Assembly (NCBI GenBank): GCA_902834555.1
Contig: CADFJN010000001.1
Location: 1 to 64,000, forward strand
From: Atopobiaceae bacterium
GTDB taxonomy: Bacteria > Actinomycetota > Coriobacteriia > Coriobacteriales > Atopobiaceae
Direction: 5' to 3'
DNA: 64,000 bases
Positions 1 through 8,159 of this stretch are shown one piece after another. A program made the translations under genes and the position numbers. The stretch's first letter is position 1; each line of letters begins with the position of its first letter. Below the pieces are notes generated by a model. It had not been told where the DNA came from and ran no database searches. It saw only the letters and a program-made list of their open reading frames with translations.

Positions 1-23
1 CGTGAGTCTATGGGGATGGCCGC

Positions 24-1910
24 CTAGGCCGTCCAAGGAATCGTCCGCACCCCCGTTCGTGCAGACGCACGCTCCTCCTGCGTGGAATCAGACGTCAACG
101 CAATCGAGGGAATCCCAAAACGAGAGAACTGCTCGGCCATGAACTTGGCATGAGCCTTGCTCACACAAAAGCCGATGCCATGCATGCGATCTATGTCCGT
201 CGCGTACTTCTCGACAGAGCGGGCTACCAGCTGAGCCCTCTTCTTCGCATTCTCGGTCTCGAACACGTAGACTCGCTCGAGGTCACTCTCGTCATAACCT
301 CCGCGGCTCCATTTGACCGACGTTAGATCAACCGTGTCATCGGTAACGCCAAAGTAGCTAAACGGGCACAGCAGCTTGCGATCGATTGCCTCGGGAAGGC
401 GAATCTCAGCCGCAATGCGATTACCAAACCACGGGAGAATGCTCTTGCCATCGGCTCGCTCTGGGGTGGCCGTCAGGCCGAGCAGCACCTTTGGAGTGAA
501 ATGCTCCAGCAGGGCCTGGTAGGACTCGGCAGCACCGTGATGTATCTCGTCGACAATGATGTAGTCATAGTAGTTGGGGGCGATGAGGCCTGTAAGGCTG
601 CGAGAGTTAATCGTCTGTATCGAGACAAACAGGTGCTCGAGGCTATCCGGTCTGCTGTAGTTGCCCACAAACAGATCGCCAAAGTTCTGGTCGTGGAGAA
701 TCCCCCTGAAACAGGCAATCGACTGCTCAAGGATCTCCCTTCTGTGCGCCACGAAGAGCAGCCGCGCCGGTCGACCGCCGTTATACCGCTTGCAGTAGTT
801 GCGGTAGTCGAAGGCAGCGATGACCGTCTTTCCGGTACCAGTTGCAGCCACCACGAGGTTGCGCCAGCATCCGCGAACCTCGCGCTCTGCCTCGAGCTTG
901 TCTAGGATTCTCTGCTGGTAGGGATAGGGAGTGATGTCGAACGAGTAACTTACGGCTCCCAATCCCTGCTGCGAGTCACGACCCTTCTCATGCTGGATGG
1001 CCGCCACAAGTTTTGCCTGATCGTCGGGCGAATAGTCTTCAAACTCCGGTTGGTTCCAGTACGTCTCAAACGTTGCCTCAACCTTGTTGAGCGTGTCCGG
1101 CTGGTCAGCGCGACTGATCTTTACGTTCCACTCCAGCCCACTAGAAATGGCAGGGTTCGAGAGGTTGGAAGATCCTACGTACGCTGTGGTGAAGCCAGTC
1201 TCGCGCCTAAAGACATACGCCTTGGCATGCAGTCTGGTTCGTGACGTGTCATAGGAGATTTTCACTTGAGCCCCGGGCAGCTTGGCCAGCTCAGTAACCG
1301 CCTTGGGGTCGGTTGCGCCCATATAGCTCGTCGTGATTACCTTGAGCTCTCCCCCACGGCTGGCAAAGGCGCGCAGCTCGTCCATGATGAGACGAAGCCC
1401 ACTCCACTTGATAAACGAGACGAGCATGAGAATCTGATCCGCCGATTCGATCTCCTTCTTGAGCTCGGTGTAGAGCTGAGGCTCGTGAGCAGATCCCGTA
1501 AAGAGCGAGGTTCTGGCGACCGAGGTGTCCGGCCTCACAAAGCTGAGCGCTCGCCCTGTCGCAGGGCCAACGGAGTTCATGCGGTCTTTAACTGAAAGCA
1601 GCTGCTTTGCCCGCGAGTCAACCTCGTCGGCGGCAATGGCAGACCCTAGCTCGGGGTCGTCTGGCGAAACGCTCTCCGCCATATTCTTGATGATCGAATT
1701 GACGATCTGCACCTGCCGTTGAAGAGCGTCTCTCCCGCTAACCCCATCAAGCGACTGGCGCACGGCCTTCTCGACATATGCCGAGAGGATACGAGATGCC
1801 TCGGCGGAATCGATGTCCCCCTCAGAGATATCTTGCACGGAAGACGCCTCGTTGATCTCGCCTCTGAGCGCTTGGCTAATGGTCTGCTCGTATAGCCCTG
1901 GCTTCAGCAT
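24..1910 (-). CDS. PLD-domain DEAD/DEAH helicase, C-terminally truncated
   Basis: Superfamily 2 helicase with an N-terminal phospholipase-D-like nuclease domain, a family found in restriction and DNA-processing loci. Visible in order: a PLD HxK motif (RLHAKAYVF followed by GSSNLS) near residue 230, Walker A AATGTGKT near 360, a DEIH Walker B box, and motif III GLTATPER. The start at 1910 is chosen because AGGAG lies 6 nt upstream of that ATG. The protein stops at about 628 residues, inside the second RecA domain. The helicase motif with NEGVDIP-like residues, the arginine finger and the usual C-terminal DUF3427 region are absent. The last ~12 residues do not look like the family, and neither other frame restores it in the 23 bases left in the window. 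It is probably a broken gene or a recombination junction. No partner methylase is seen. Confidence 0.7.
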   Translation of the reverse strand: MLKPGLYEQTISQALRGEINEASSVQDISEGDIDSAEASRILSAYVEKAVRQSLDGVSGRDALQRQVQIVNSIIKNMAESVSPDDPELGSAIAADEVDSRAKQLLSVKDRMNSVGPATGRALSFVRPDTSVARTSLFTGSAHEPQLYTELKKEIESADQILMLVSFIKWSGLRLIMDELRAFASRGGELKVITTSYMGATDPKAVTELAKLPGAQVKISYDTSRTRLHAKAYVFRRETGFTTAYVGSSNLSNPAISSGLEWNVKISRADQPDTLNKVEATFETYWNQPEFEDYSPDDQAKLVAAIQHEKGRDSQQGLGAVSYSFDITPYPYQQRILDKLEAEREVRGCWRNLVVAATGTGKTVIAAFDYRNYCKRYNGGRPARLLFVAHRREILEQSIACFRGILHDQNFGDLFVGNYSRPDSLEHLFVSIQTINSRSLTGLIAPNYYDYIIVDEIHHGAAESYQALLEHFTPKVLLGLTATPERADGKSILPWFGNRIAAEIRLPEAIDRKLLCPFSYFGVTDDTVDLTSVKWSRGGYDESDLERVYVFETENAKKRAQLVARSVEKYATDIDRMHGIGFCVSKAHAKFMAEQFSRFGIPSIALTSDSTQEERASARTGVRTIPWTA

Positions 1911-2265
1911 GTTTGCTCCTAGGGGAGTTGCGGTTATTGCACTACCAATTGCGGGGTGCACATGCATCCAGGATCGGCAAAGGAGGCGAGAAATGCAAGG
2001 AACTACGCACGGTAAGGAGCGAGGCGAGAAAAAGCTCAGTTGTCTATGAGGCCAGCACTCGACCGTGCGTAGTTCTCGTTCGGGCGGTTATCCGGCAAGA
2101 GAGCTAGTCGTGCTTCACCCAGAAGCTTCCTAGATTGCAGGGTAGCAAGTTCCACAATTGCAAGGTTTGTTGCTCCATAGTTGTAAGGTACGTGGGTCCG
2201 ACGCTGTGCCAACCAAGGCAGCCACGCAGGCAGTGCTGAGCGCAACGCCGTCTTGGGTCTCTCCC
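1911..2265. other. Intergenic region, no convincing gene
   Basis: This stretch lies between the helicase start and the AlbA_2 gene stop. Short open frames exist on both strands, including one of about 69 codons on the minus strand, but none has a ribosome-binding site or recognisable family. It contains a 14-bp perfect inverted repeat (2000-2013 with 2062-2075). The helicase promoter should lie here but no clear box was found. Confidence 0.5.
2000..2075. repeat. 14-bp perfect inverted repeat
   Basis: GAACTACGCACGGT at 2000-2013 is exactly reverse-complemented at 2062-2075, with a 48-nt loop. It sits upstream of the minus-strand helicase gene. There is no T-tract on either side, so it is not an obvious terminator. 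It could be an operator or the remains of a mobile element. Confidence 0.6.
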
Positions 2266-3528
2266 CTACCGTTCCCCGCTGGTGCTGAGTAGGGCGTTCA
2301 CCAGCTCCACGTCATCGGGATCGGGAGAGCCAAGCGGTAGGCCACATGCCTCGAAGAAGTGACTGCCCGCAAACTGACGCGCGCGGAACGTCTCGTGCGC
2401 GTCATCGTCGAGGTAGCGAACGCGCGAGATGCAGTCAGTGGTCGCGCAGTACAGCACACCATGGCATGCCGCGTAGTTGAGGTACGTCTCATTTTTCGAC
2501 CACAGCGTAACCCCGGCCATGTGCTCGAGCTCATAGGCCACCGCGTACTCTCGCCAGGACAGCCCGCGCAGGCGAACGTAGCGATCAAGCAGAGACGCCA
2601 TTCTAGTCACACGACGGAGCGTAGCCGTAGCGTCCATCAGGCGCGCATCTGGCCGCGGCGAGAAGAGCGTGCGTTGGGAGAGCGATCGCAGGGCCTGCTC
2701 GCGTTCCTCCCCCGTGACCATCACGGCGGGAACCGAGAGCTTCATTGACTCGTTGGGAAAAAGCTCGATTGCCGAATGCGCAACGACCGTCTCGTCTCGC
2801 TGAGAAGTTCTAAACACCAGGCTGTCGTGCGCGTGCTGGATGCGGCAGCCAATCCCGTAGCAATCGAAGGCTGCGCGCATTGCAGCGGCACCCTCGTTGA
2901 TGCTTGCGCGGGAATTGACCTCCTCGGCCTCTGGACCGAGCCTAAAGAGGTAGAGGTCAAAGAGGGCAACGGGGTCTGCCGCGTCATCTGCCATGGGATA
3001 GTAGACCGTCCGGCGGCAGAAGCGGCGCACGTCCAGGCGTCGGCTTGTCGCGCGATCGTAGAGATCTACCAGCGCCGTTCCGTCCGCCGGACCAGAGGTC
3101 GAGCCCTCGCGTATCTCGACGATACCGTCAGCAACGTATGGCGGGAAATCCCCCTCGTCAATACGCACCAGAATTACGCCGCAATTGTCATCCGATGGGT
3201 CCGCTAGGAAGCGAACCTCAAAGTGCGGTGCTGGCGAGACGTGACGGCGGCAGAGCTCGCCTATCACCTGGCTAACGTCTGAGGTGCCCCGGGGCACGGG
3301 AACAACCTCTCGAGAGTCATCCGCGATGCCAATCACCAGCCAGCCGCCGCGCGAGTTGGAGAACGACGCAATAATCTTAGGAATCTTCCGGCGCACGCTA
3401 GGCCCAAAGGTCTGCTTGAACTCCAGGGCAAAACCCTCCTCAAGATCCGAGAGTTGGGCAAGGTCCTCCCAGGTCACATCGCCAATCGCTTTGGGCCGAC
3501 CTTGCTCGTCGCGAAACGGGCTAAACAT
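2266..3528 (-). CDS. AlbA_2 (Schlafen-like) domain protein
   Basis: A 420-residue protein whose N-terminal third matches the AlbA_2/divergent AAA-4 putative nucleic-acid-binding fold: an EFKQTF segment near residue 36 and KIIASFSNSRGGWLVIGI near 49-66, the usual signature. The C-terminal ~270 residues match no family I recognise and carry no transmembrane segment. The start at 3528 is supported by GAAGGGGGAACC immediately before the ATG; the open frame extends further upstream but without a ribosome-binding site. It is transcribed in the same direction as the PLD-helicase, 355 bp away. Members of this family are often called transcriptional regulators or occur near defence genes. The role here is unknown. 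Confidence 0.7.
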   Translation of the reverse strand: MFSPFRDEQGRPKAIGDVTWEDLAQLSDLEEGFALEFKQTFGPSVRRKIPKIIASFSNSRGGWLVIGIADDSREVVPVPRGTSDVSQVIGELCRRHVSPAPHFEVRFLADPSDDNCGVILVRIDEGDFPPYVADGIVEIREGSTSGPADGTALVDLYDRATSRRLDVRRFCRRTVYYPMADDAADPVALFDLYLFRLGPEAEEVNSRASINEGAAAMRAAFDCYGIGCRIQHAHDSLVFRTSQRDETVVAHSAIELFPNESMKLSVPAVMVTGEEREQALRSLSQRTLFSPRPDARLMDATATLRRVTRMASLLDRYVRLRGLSWREYAVAYELEHMAGVTLWSKNETYLNYAACHGVLYCATTDCISRVRYLDDDAHETFRARQFAGSHFFEACGLPLGSPDPDDVELVNALLSTSGER

Positions 3529-3830
3529 GGTTCCCCCTTCACCAGCGGTTGTGGGGTGACGGCACGGTGATGGTTTGAGTGTAGCGCTCATGCGGTACCA
3601 GCCGTAGGGAGGCGCATGACGCCGAGGGGGGGGATTGCGAGCCCACGCCCTCCTGCGGAAACTCGCCCTCCGGCGAGAAAACGGCGCCGGAGAGAGCGCC
3701 ATCGAAGCAATCACGTACAAAACGGCCCTTCGGGCGGCAAAATCTCGCGCGAAGGGCAATTCTTGCAAGTAAGAAGCGGCGATTCCAGCAGGCGCGCTTC
3801 TCGCACGGCTTCGTACCTGGCGCGCCGACA
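3529..3830. other. Intergenic region, no gene seen
   Basis: Between the AlbA_2 start and the tRNA-Arg terminator. It holds G-rich and GCC-rich short hairpins (for example around 3660-3700) but no frame with a credible start or family. The AlbA_2 promoter is expected near 3570-3600, where AGTGTA at 3575-3580 would read TACACT on the minus strand. I could not find a matching -35 box. Confidence 0.4.
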
Positions 3831-3872
3831 CAAAAAGCAAGCAGGCCAGAACCTCTAAAGGCCCTGGCCTGC
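3831..3872 (-). terminator. Rho-independent terminator of tRNA-Arg
   Basis: A perfect 9-bp stem (GCAGGCCAG with CTGGCCTGC, 3841-3849/3864-3872) is followed on the minus strand by a short spacer and a T5 run. It is placed just downstream of tRNA-Arg. Confidence 0.75.
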
Positions 3873-3880
3873 GATAATGC

Positions 3881-3956
3881 TGGTGCCCCCGGGCCGATTC
3901 GAACGGCCGACACCAGGTTTAGGAAACCTGTGCTCTATCCCCTGAGCTACGAGGGC
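3881..3956 (-). tRNA. tRNA-Arg (CCT)
   Basis: Complete 76-nt cloverleaf on the minus strand with encoded CCA. The acceptor GCCCTCG pairs with CGGGGGC, the TpsiC arm contains GTTCGAATC, and the anticodon stem CAGGT/ACCTG encloses the loop TTCCTAA, giving anticodon CCT for AGG codons. A terminator hairpin follows. Confidence 0.95.
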
Positions 3957-4007
3957 GTGCGAGAAGACATTCTACCATCGACAAACGGCGTATGCCATGG
4001 CACAAGC

Positions 4008-4772
4008 CTACTTCTTCTTGTTGGCGCGACGCTGCTTTGCCGCTTCCTTCTCGGCCTGGCGCGCCGCCTGCGCAGCGTTCTCGCGACGACGCTCGGCCTC
4101 GAAGAGCTCGGCAAGTTTCTTGTCGCTGTACCCGGCGACCTTGCGCTCGGCGGCCTTTCGGACGGGCCGGCGCACGCGCCAGTCGTACACAAAGGCGCCA
4201 ATGATCAGACCATACGCAAGCACCAGCGACGCCACCGAGGCAATGCCCACGATAGTCTGGTAGTTGGTGCTGTCGGCCGGGAACGCCCATACCAGAATCA
4301 GAGAGACAATGGTCATGCCAAAGCCAACGCCAATAAGAATCCACCAGGTACGGTCGGTTCTGCGGTACTCCTCATTAGTGCGAAGGATAAGATCGTAGCC
4401 GCGCTGGCGGAAATCCTCCTCCTCGCGCTGCTTGCGCTTCTCCTCCTTGCGGGCCTCCTTTTGCGCAGGCGTGCCGCCTCCACCAAAGAGGCCGCCGCCC
4501 ATTCCGCCCATGCCTGCGGAGGAGCTGGAAGACGCCGCACGAACCGTCGAGGCGGCCTCACGGCTAGGCTTGGCACCGGCCGCCGAGCTGCGATAGCTCC
4601 TGGTGGTCATGGGGTCGCGCTTCTCGGCCTCGTCCTTTCCAGACTTCTCGGCCTTTGCGCCACGCTCGGGCTTCTCGGCCTTGGCGTCGGCGGCTGGCTT
4701 AACGTTGCCGGTCAGGCCACCGGCCTCCTGCGCCTCCTTACGGGCGGCGTCGATGGTATCACGCAGAGACAT
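4008..4772 (-). CDS. Hypothetical membrane protein with coiled, Lys/Glu-rich ends
   Basis: 254 residues. The N-terminal ~135 residues are low-complexity, charged and Gly/Ser-rich, with a KxE-rich stretch. Two hydrophobic segments near 146-165 and 172-195 (WWILIGVGFGM and IASVASLVLAYGLII) look membrane-spanning. The C-terminus is a basic, Ala/Glu/Arg-rich probable helix ending in lysines. The start at 4772 has AAGGAG 5 nt upstream and overlaps the end of purC by 14 nt, so it is probably translated together with purC. I do not recognise a family. A membrane-anchored scaffold or nucleic-acid-binding role is only a guess from charge. Confidence 0.7.
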   Translation of the reverse strand: MSLRDTIDAARKEAQEAGGLTGNVKPAADAKAEKPERGAKAEKSGKDEAEKRDPMTTRSYRSSAAGAKPSREAASTVRAASSSSSAGMGGMGGGLFGGGGTPAQKEARKEEKRKQREEEDFRQRGYDLILRTNEEYRRTDRTWWILIGVGFGMTIVSLILVWAFPADSTNYQTIVGIASVASLVLAYGLIIGAFVYDWRVRRPVRKAAERKVAGYSDKKLAELFEAERRRENAAQAARQAEKEAAKQRRANKKK

Positions 4773-5655
4773 GGGACTCCTTCATGGGCTCGAACTCGTG
4801 ACCGGTGATAATCTGGAACGCCTCCTGATAACGGCTGGACGTTCCCTCGATGACGTCGTGGGGCAGGTGGGGAGGCTCGCCGGTCATGTCCCAGTTGGCC
4901 TTGAGCCAGTCGCGCACGTACTGCTTGTCGTAGCTGGGCTGGACGCGGCCAGGCTGGTAGCCCTCGGCCGGCCAGAAGCGGCTGGAGTCCGGCGTGAGGC
5001 ACTCGTCGATAAGCGTAAGCTTGTCGTCAATGAAGCCAAACTCGAACTTGGTGTCGGCAATGATGATGCCACGCGTGGCCGCGTACTCGGCAGCCGCCTT
5101 GTAAATGGCGAGAGAGGCGTCGCGCAGCTGGGCCGCGGTCTCCTCGCCCACGATCTGGGCGCAGCGCTCAAACGAGATGTTCTCGTCGTGGTCGCCCAGG
5201 GCCGCCTTGGTCGACGGGGTAAAGATGGGCTCAGGGAGCTTGGACGCCTCCACCAGGCAACCGGGAAGCTTGATGCCGCAGACGGTACCGTTGGCGTCAT
5301 AGGTCTTCTTGCCTGAGCCGGTGAGATACCCGCGCACGATGCACTCGATGGGGATGGTCTTTGCCTTCTTGACCAGCATGGAGCGGCCGACAAGGTAGCT
5401 TGCGTAGCAGTGGTACTCTGCGGGGTAGTCGGCGACGTCCATCGAGATCAGGTGGTTGGGCATGAGGTCAGCAAAGCGCTCAAACCAGAAGGCCGAGATG
5501 CGCGTGAGAATCTCGCCCTTGTAGGGAATCTCATCCGGAAGGATGTAGTCAAACGCACTAATGCGGTCCGACGCAACCATGAGCAGGGCATCCCCGCAAT
5601 CATAGATGTCGCGGACCTTGCCATGAGAATCCGGGCGAAGCTCAATGTCTGCCAC
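4759..5655 (-). CDS. purC: Phosphoribosylaminoimidazole-succinocarboxamide synthase
   Basis: SAICAR synthetase, the purine-pathway enzyme that joins aspartate to CAIR using ATP. The ~298 residues contain the family landmarks HGKVRDIY, SDRISAFD, IECIVRGYLTGSG and TKFEFGF, as in the longer bacterial/fungal-type PurC (about 300 residues). The start is taken as GTG at 5655, preceded by CGAGGTC, because the frame upstream to 5742 has no family similarity. The next gene overlaps its stop by 14 nt. The other purine genes in the window, purB and purA, are not linked to it. Confidence 0.93.
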   Translation of the reverse strand: MADIELRPDSHGKVRDIYDCGDALLMVASDRISAFDYILPDEIPYKGEILTRISAFWFERFADLMPNHLISMDVADYPAEYHCYASYLVGRSMLVKKAKTIPIECIVRGYLTGSGKKTYDANGTVCGIKLPGCLVEASKLPEPIFTPSTKAALGDHDENISFERCAQIVGEETAAQLRDASLAIYKAAAEYAATRGIIIADTKFEFGFIDDKLTLIDECLTPDSSRFWPAEGYQPGRVQPSYDKQYVRDWLKANWDMTGEPPHLPHDVIEGTSSRYQEAFQIITGHEFEPMKESHVSA

Positions 5656-5767
5656 GATAGACCTCGTTTCCTGTTGATGATGCGCCCGCTGGTCAGGCAC
5701 GCAGTGAGTAGTGTAGCGCACGCCTGCAGAAGTCGAGCACATCAGAGCGCCTCTGTCGCAGTAACCC

Positions 5768-7309
5768 CTACTTCTCCTGTTGCTTCTCCTGCAACGCCTG
5801 CTTGAGATTGCGCCGCCCGCGGTTGAGAGGCACGCGGATGGTGAACGTGGTGCCCTTGCCTAGCTCTGAATCAACCGAAATGGTGCCGTTGTGCCGGTCC
5901 ACGATCTCCTTGGTGATAGAGAGTCCCACGCCCAGGCCGCCCGAGACGCGCTCGCGGCTCACATCCGAGCGCCAGAAGCGTGAGAAGGTCTGTGGGATGT
6001 CCTCTTTGGCAATGCCAATGCCCGTGTCGCGCACCGAGATGATAGCGTCCGAGTGGTCCGAACCAACCGAGACAACAACCCAGCCGTCCTCGTCCGTATA
6101 GCGCATGGCGTTGCTCATGAGGTTGACCACAGCCTCGCGTATGAGGTCTGGGTCAACGTCCGCCTGGCACTCGCCGTGGGCCGTATCGTCCTTGAAGCGC
6201 AGGTGCAAGCCCTTCTCGTGGAAGAGCTGGTGCTGGGAGCTCACAAGGCTCTTGACCAGGTAGACTACGTCGGTGCGCTCCACCTTGAGCTCGGTTGTGC
6301 CATTCTCGAGGCGAGAGAGCTTGAGCATGGCGTCGACAAGGCGAGAGAGGCGTCGCGTCTCGGACGCAAGGGTCTCCAGATGCTCGTCGTCTGCTGGCAG
6401 CACACCATCCTGCATGGCCTCGACAGTTGCAAGGATGGCCATGAGCGGCGTGCGCAGCTCGTGTGCAACGTCGCTGGTAAGGCGGTGCTCGAGCTTGAGG
6501 TCCTTCTCGAGCGAGGTAGCCATGTCGTCAAAGGTCTCGCCTAGCTGGCCAATCTCGTCCGTGCCGCGCACGCCCGTGCGAGCGGTGAGGTCACCGTTTC
6601 TAATCTGCGAGGCAGTGCGTGTAATCCGCTGGATGGGCTTGGTGAGCGAGCGGGAGACAAAATAGCCAATAATCACCGCAAGCACCACGGCAATGGCGGC
6701 AGCCGCGGCGATGGCGCCGTAGGAACTCTCGCGGAACTTGGCATCTGAGGAGGTGAGAAGTGCGTCCGAGCCAAAGGCCCACAGCCGCACCGTACCCACC
6801 ATCTCTCCCTCGGAGTCAACCACGCTGGCCGTCACTACAGACTCCGAAGCCGTGGGCACCGTACTTGTCCCCGTGGTGGTAACGCCGGAATCGCCATGGC
6901 GAGACATTCCCAGCGTGTCGTCGTAGATGATGTTGCCGTCCGCGTCGAGTACCTGGAGCCCAACGTCTGGCGAGGAGACCGAGAAGGAGGACGCGTTGGC
7001 GATAACCTCTGGCGTCCAGCTTCCGGCCGTGTCATACCCAATGGCAAGCGTATCTGCCGTCGATTGGGCAAGCGACTGCATATTGCTCCTGGTATACGCC
7101 TTGAACTGGCTTTCCCATACCACCGCTAGGACCATTACGAAGATGGCTGCTGTCATGACGGCGGTAAGCGCAAACGAGATGGCCAGCTTGGTCGAGTAGG
7201 TCCAGCTGTGCTTGGGATCCGGCTTTATCGTGTTAAACGAGCCGCGGCCCGCAGTGGCCCCAGAACCACCACCGGCCGCGCGTTCGTTGCTTGGTCCATG
7301 TGAGGCCAC
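5768..7309 (-). CDS. Two-component sensor histidine kinase
   Basis: 513-residue membrane histidine kinase. Transmembrane segments lie near residues 41-65 and 197-219, flanking an extracytoplasmic sensor region of ~130 residues. They are followed by a HAMP linker, a HisKA dimerisation domain with phospho-accepting His283 in SDVAHELRTP, and a HATPase domain with N box (NLMSNAMRYT), G1 (DTGIGI) and G2 (GGLGVGLSI). GTG at 7309 is the start, and its AGGAGG site overlaps the response-regulator stop, so the two genes are translationally linked. The layout resembles MprB/BaeS-type kinases. The signal it senses is unknown. Confidence 0.92.
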   Translation of the reverse strand: MASHGPSNERAAGGGSGATAGRGSFNTIKPDPKHSWTYSTKLAISFALTAVMTAAIFVMVLAVVWESQFKAYTRSNMQSLAQSTADTLAIGYDTAGSWTPEVIANASSFSVSSPDVGLQVLDADGNIIYDDTLGMSRHGDSGVTTTGTSTVPTASESVVTASVVDSEGEMVGTVRLWAFGSDALLTSSDAKFRESSYGAIAAAAAIAVVLAVIIGYFVSRSLTKPIQRITRTASQIRNGDLTARTGVRGTDEIGQLGETFDDMATSLEKDLKLEHRLTSDVAHELRTPLMAILATVEAMQDGVLPADDEHLETLASETRRLSRLVDAMLKLSRLENGTTELKVERTDVVYLVKSLVSSQHQLFHEKGLHLRFKDDTAHGECQADVDPDLIREAVVNLMSNAMRYTDEDGWVVVSVGSDHSDAIISVRDTGIGIAKEDIPQTFSRFWRSDVSRERVSGGLGVGLSITKEIVDRHNGTISVDSELGKGTTFTIRVPLNRGRRNLKQALQEKQQEK

Positions 7310-7318
7310 GCTGGCCTC

Positions 7319-8056
7319 CTACTCGGTTTTGGCCTTGGCCGCCTTGGCCTTGTCATCGGCCTGAGGAGCCTCGAAGCGATAGCCCACACCGTGAACGGTG
7401 TAGAGCCAGCGCGGGTTGCGCGGATCATCGCCCAGCTTGGCGCGCAGGTTCTTGACGTGGGAGTCGATGGTGCGCTCATAGCCCTCGAAGTCATAGCCGA
7501 GGACCTTCTCGACCAGCTCCATGCGGGTGTAGACGCGACCGGGATAGCGAGCCAGCGTGGTGAGGAGCTTGAACTCGGAGGCGGTGAGGTCAACCTCCTT
7601 GCCCTCGACCATGACCTTGTGGCCAGAGATGTCGATTACCAGGTCCCCAAAGTCCAGGACCTCGAGCTGAGGCTCGGTCTCGGTGTGGGCGCGACGCAGC
7701 AGCGCGCGCACGCGGGCGATGAGCTCACGCGGCGAGAAGGGCTTGATGAGATAGTCGTCAGCACCAAGCTCAAGGCCAATAACGCGGTCCTCGACCTCGC
7801 CCTTGGCGGTGAGCATGATGATAGGCACGTTAGAGGTCTCACGGATGGCACGGCATACGCGCTCGCCAGAGAGCTTGGGAAGCATGAGGTCGAGAATCAC
7901 CAGGTCGAACGAGTGCTTCTCGAACTCCTCGACGGCGCTCTGGCCGTCGCCGACGCCACGCACGATATAGTTCTCGTGATCGAGGTAGGCAGCCACGACG
8001 TCGCGGATTGCCTTCTCGTCCTCTACCAGCAGAATCTTCTTCTCGTCCGAAGCCAT
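7319..8056 (-). CDS. OmpR/PhoB-family response regulator
   Basis: 245-residue DNA-binding response regulator. The receiver domain has the acidic pair ED at 12-13, phospho-acceptor Asp56 (VILDLMLP) and the conserved lysine in DDYLIKPFSP. The winged-helix trans_reg_C domain includes RTIDSHVKNLRAKLGDDP and ends at VGYRF, followed by a Lys/Ala-rich tail. It is the first gene of a two-gene unit, 9 bp ahead of its cognate kinase. A candidate promoter lies just upstream. It probably autoregulates, as OmpR-type systems commonly do, but no binding repeat was identified. Confidence 0.94.
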   Translation of the reverse strand: MASDEKKILLVEDEKAIRDVVAAYLDHENYIVRGVGDGQSAVEEFEKHSFDLVILDLMLPKLSGERVCRAIRETSNVPIIMLTAKGEVEDRVIGLELGADDYLIKPFSPRELIARVRALLRRAHTETEPQLEVLDFGDLVIDISGHKVMVEGKEVDLTASEFKLLTTLARYPGRVYTRMELVEKVLGYDFEGYERTIDSHVKNLRAKLGDDPRNPRWLYTVHGVGYRFEAPQADDKAKAAKAKTE

Positions 8057-8126
8057 GCGGCCTCCTTTATGCTTAGATGTACTCGGTGATTAGATAAACC
8101 CACCGTTTCCACACTAGTTCCATAGT

Positions 8127-8154
8127 AGTGTACCCCACTAGGCCCTAAGTCCAA
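8127..8154 (-). promoter_or_regulatory. Candidate sigma-70 promoter for the two-component operon
   Basis: On the minus strand TTGGAC (8149-8154) and TACACT (8127-8132) are separated by 16 bp, about 70 bp ahead of the response-regulator ATG. Each box matches four to five of six consensus positions. Confidence 0.4.
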
Positions 8155-8159
8155 CCAAG

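Noticed and set aside
2036..2245. 69-codon minus-strand frame in the helicase-AlbA_2 gap
   Set aside because: No ribosome-binding site, no recognisable domain, and it overlaps an inverted repeat.
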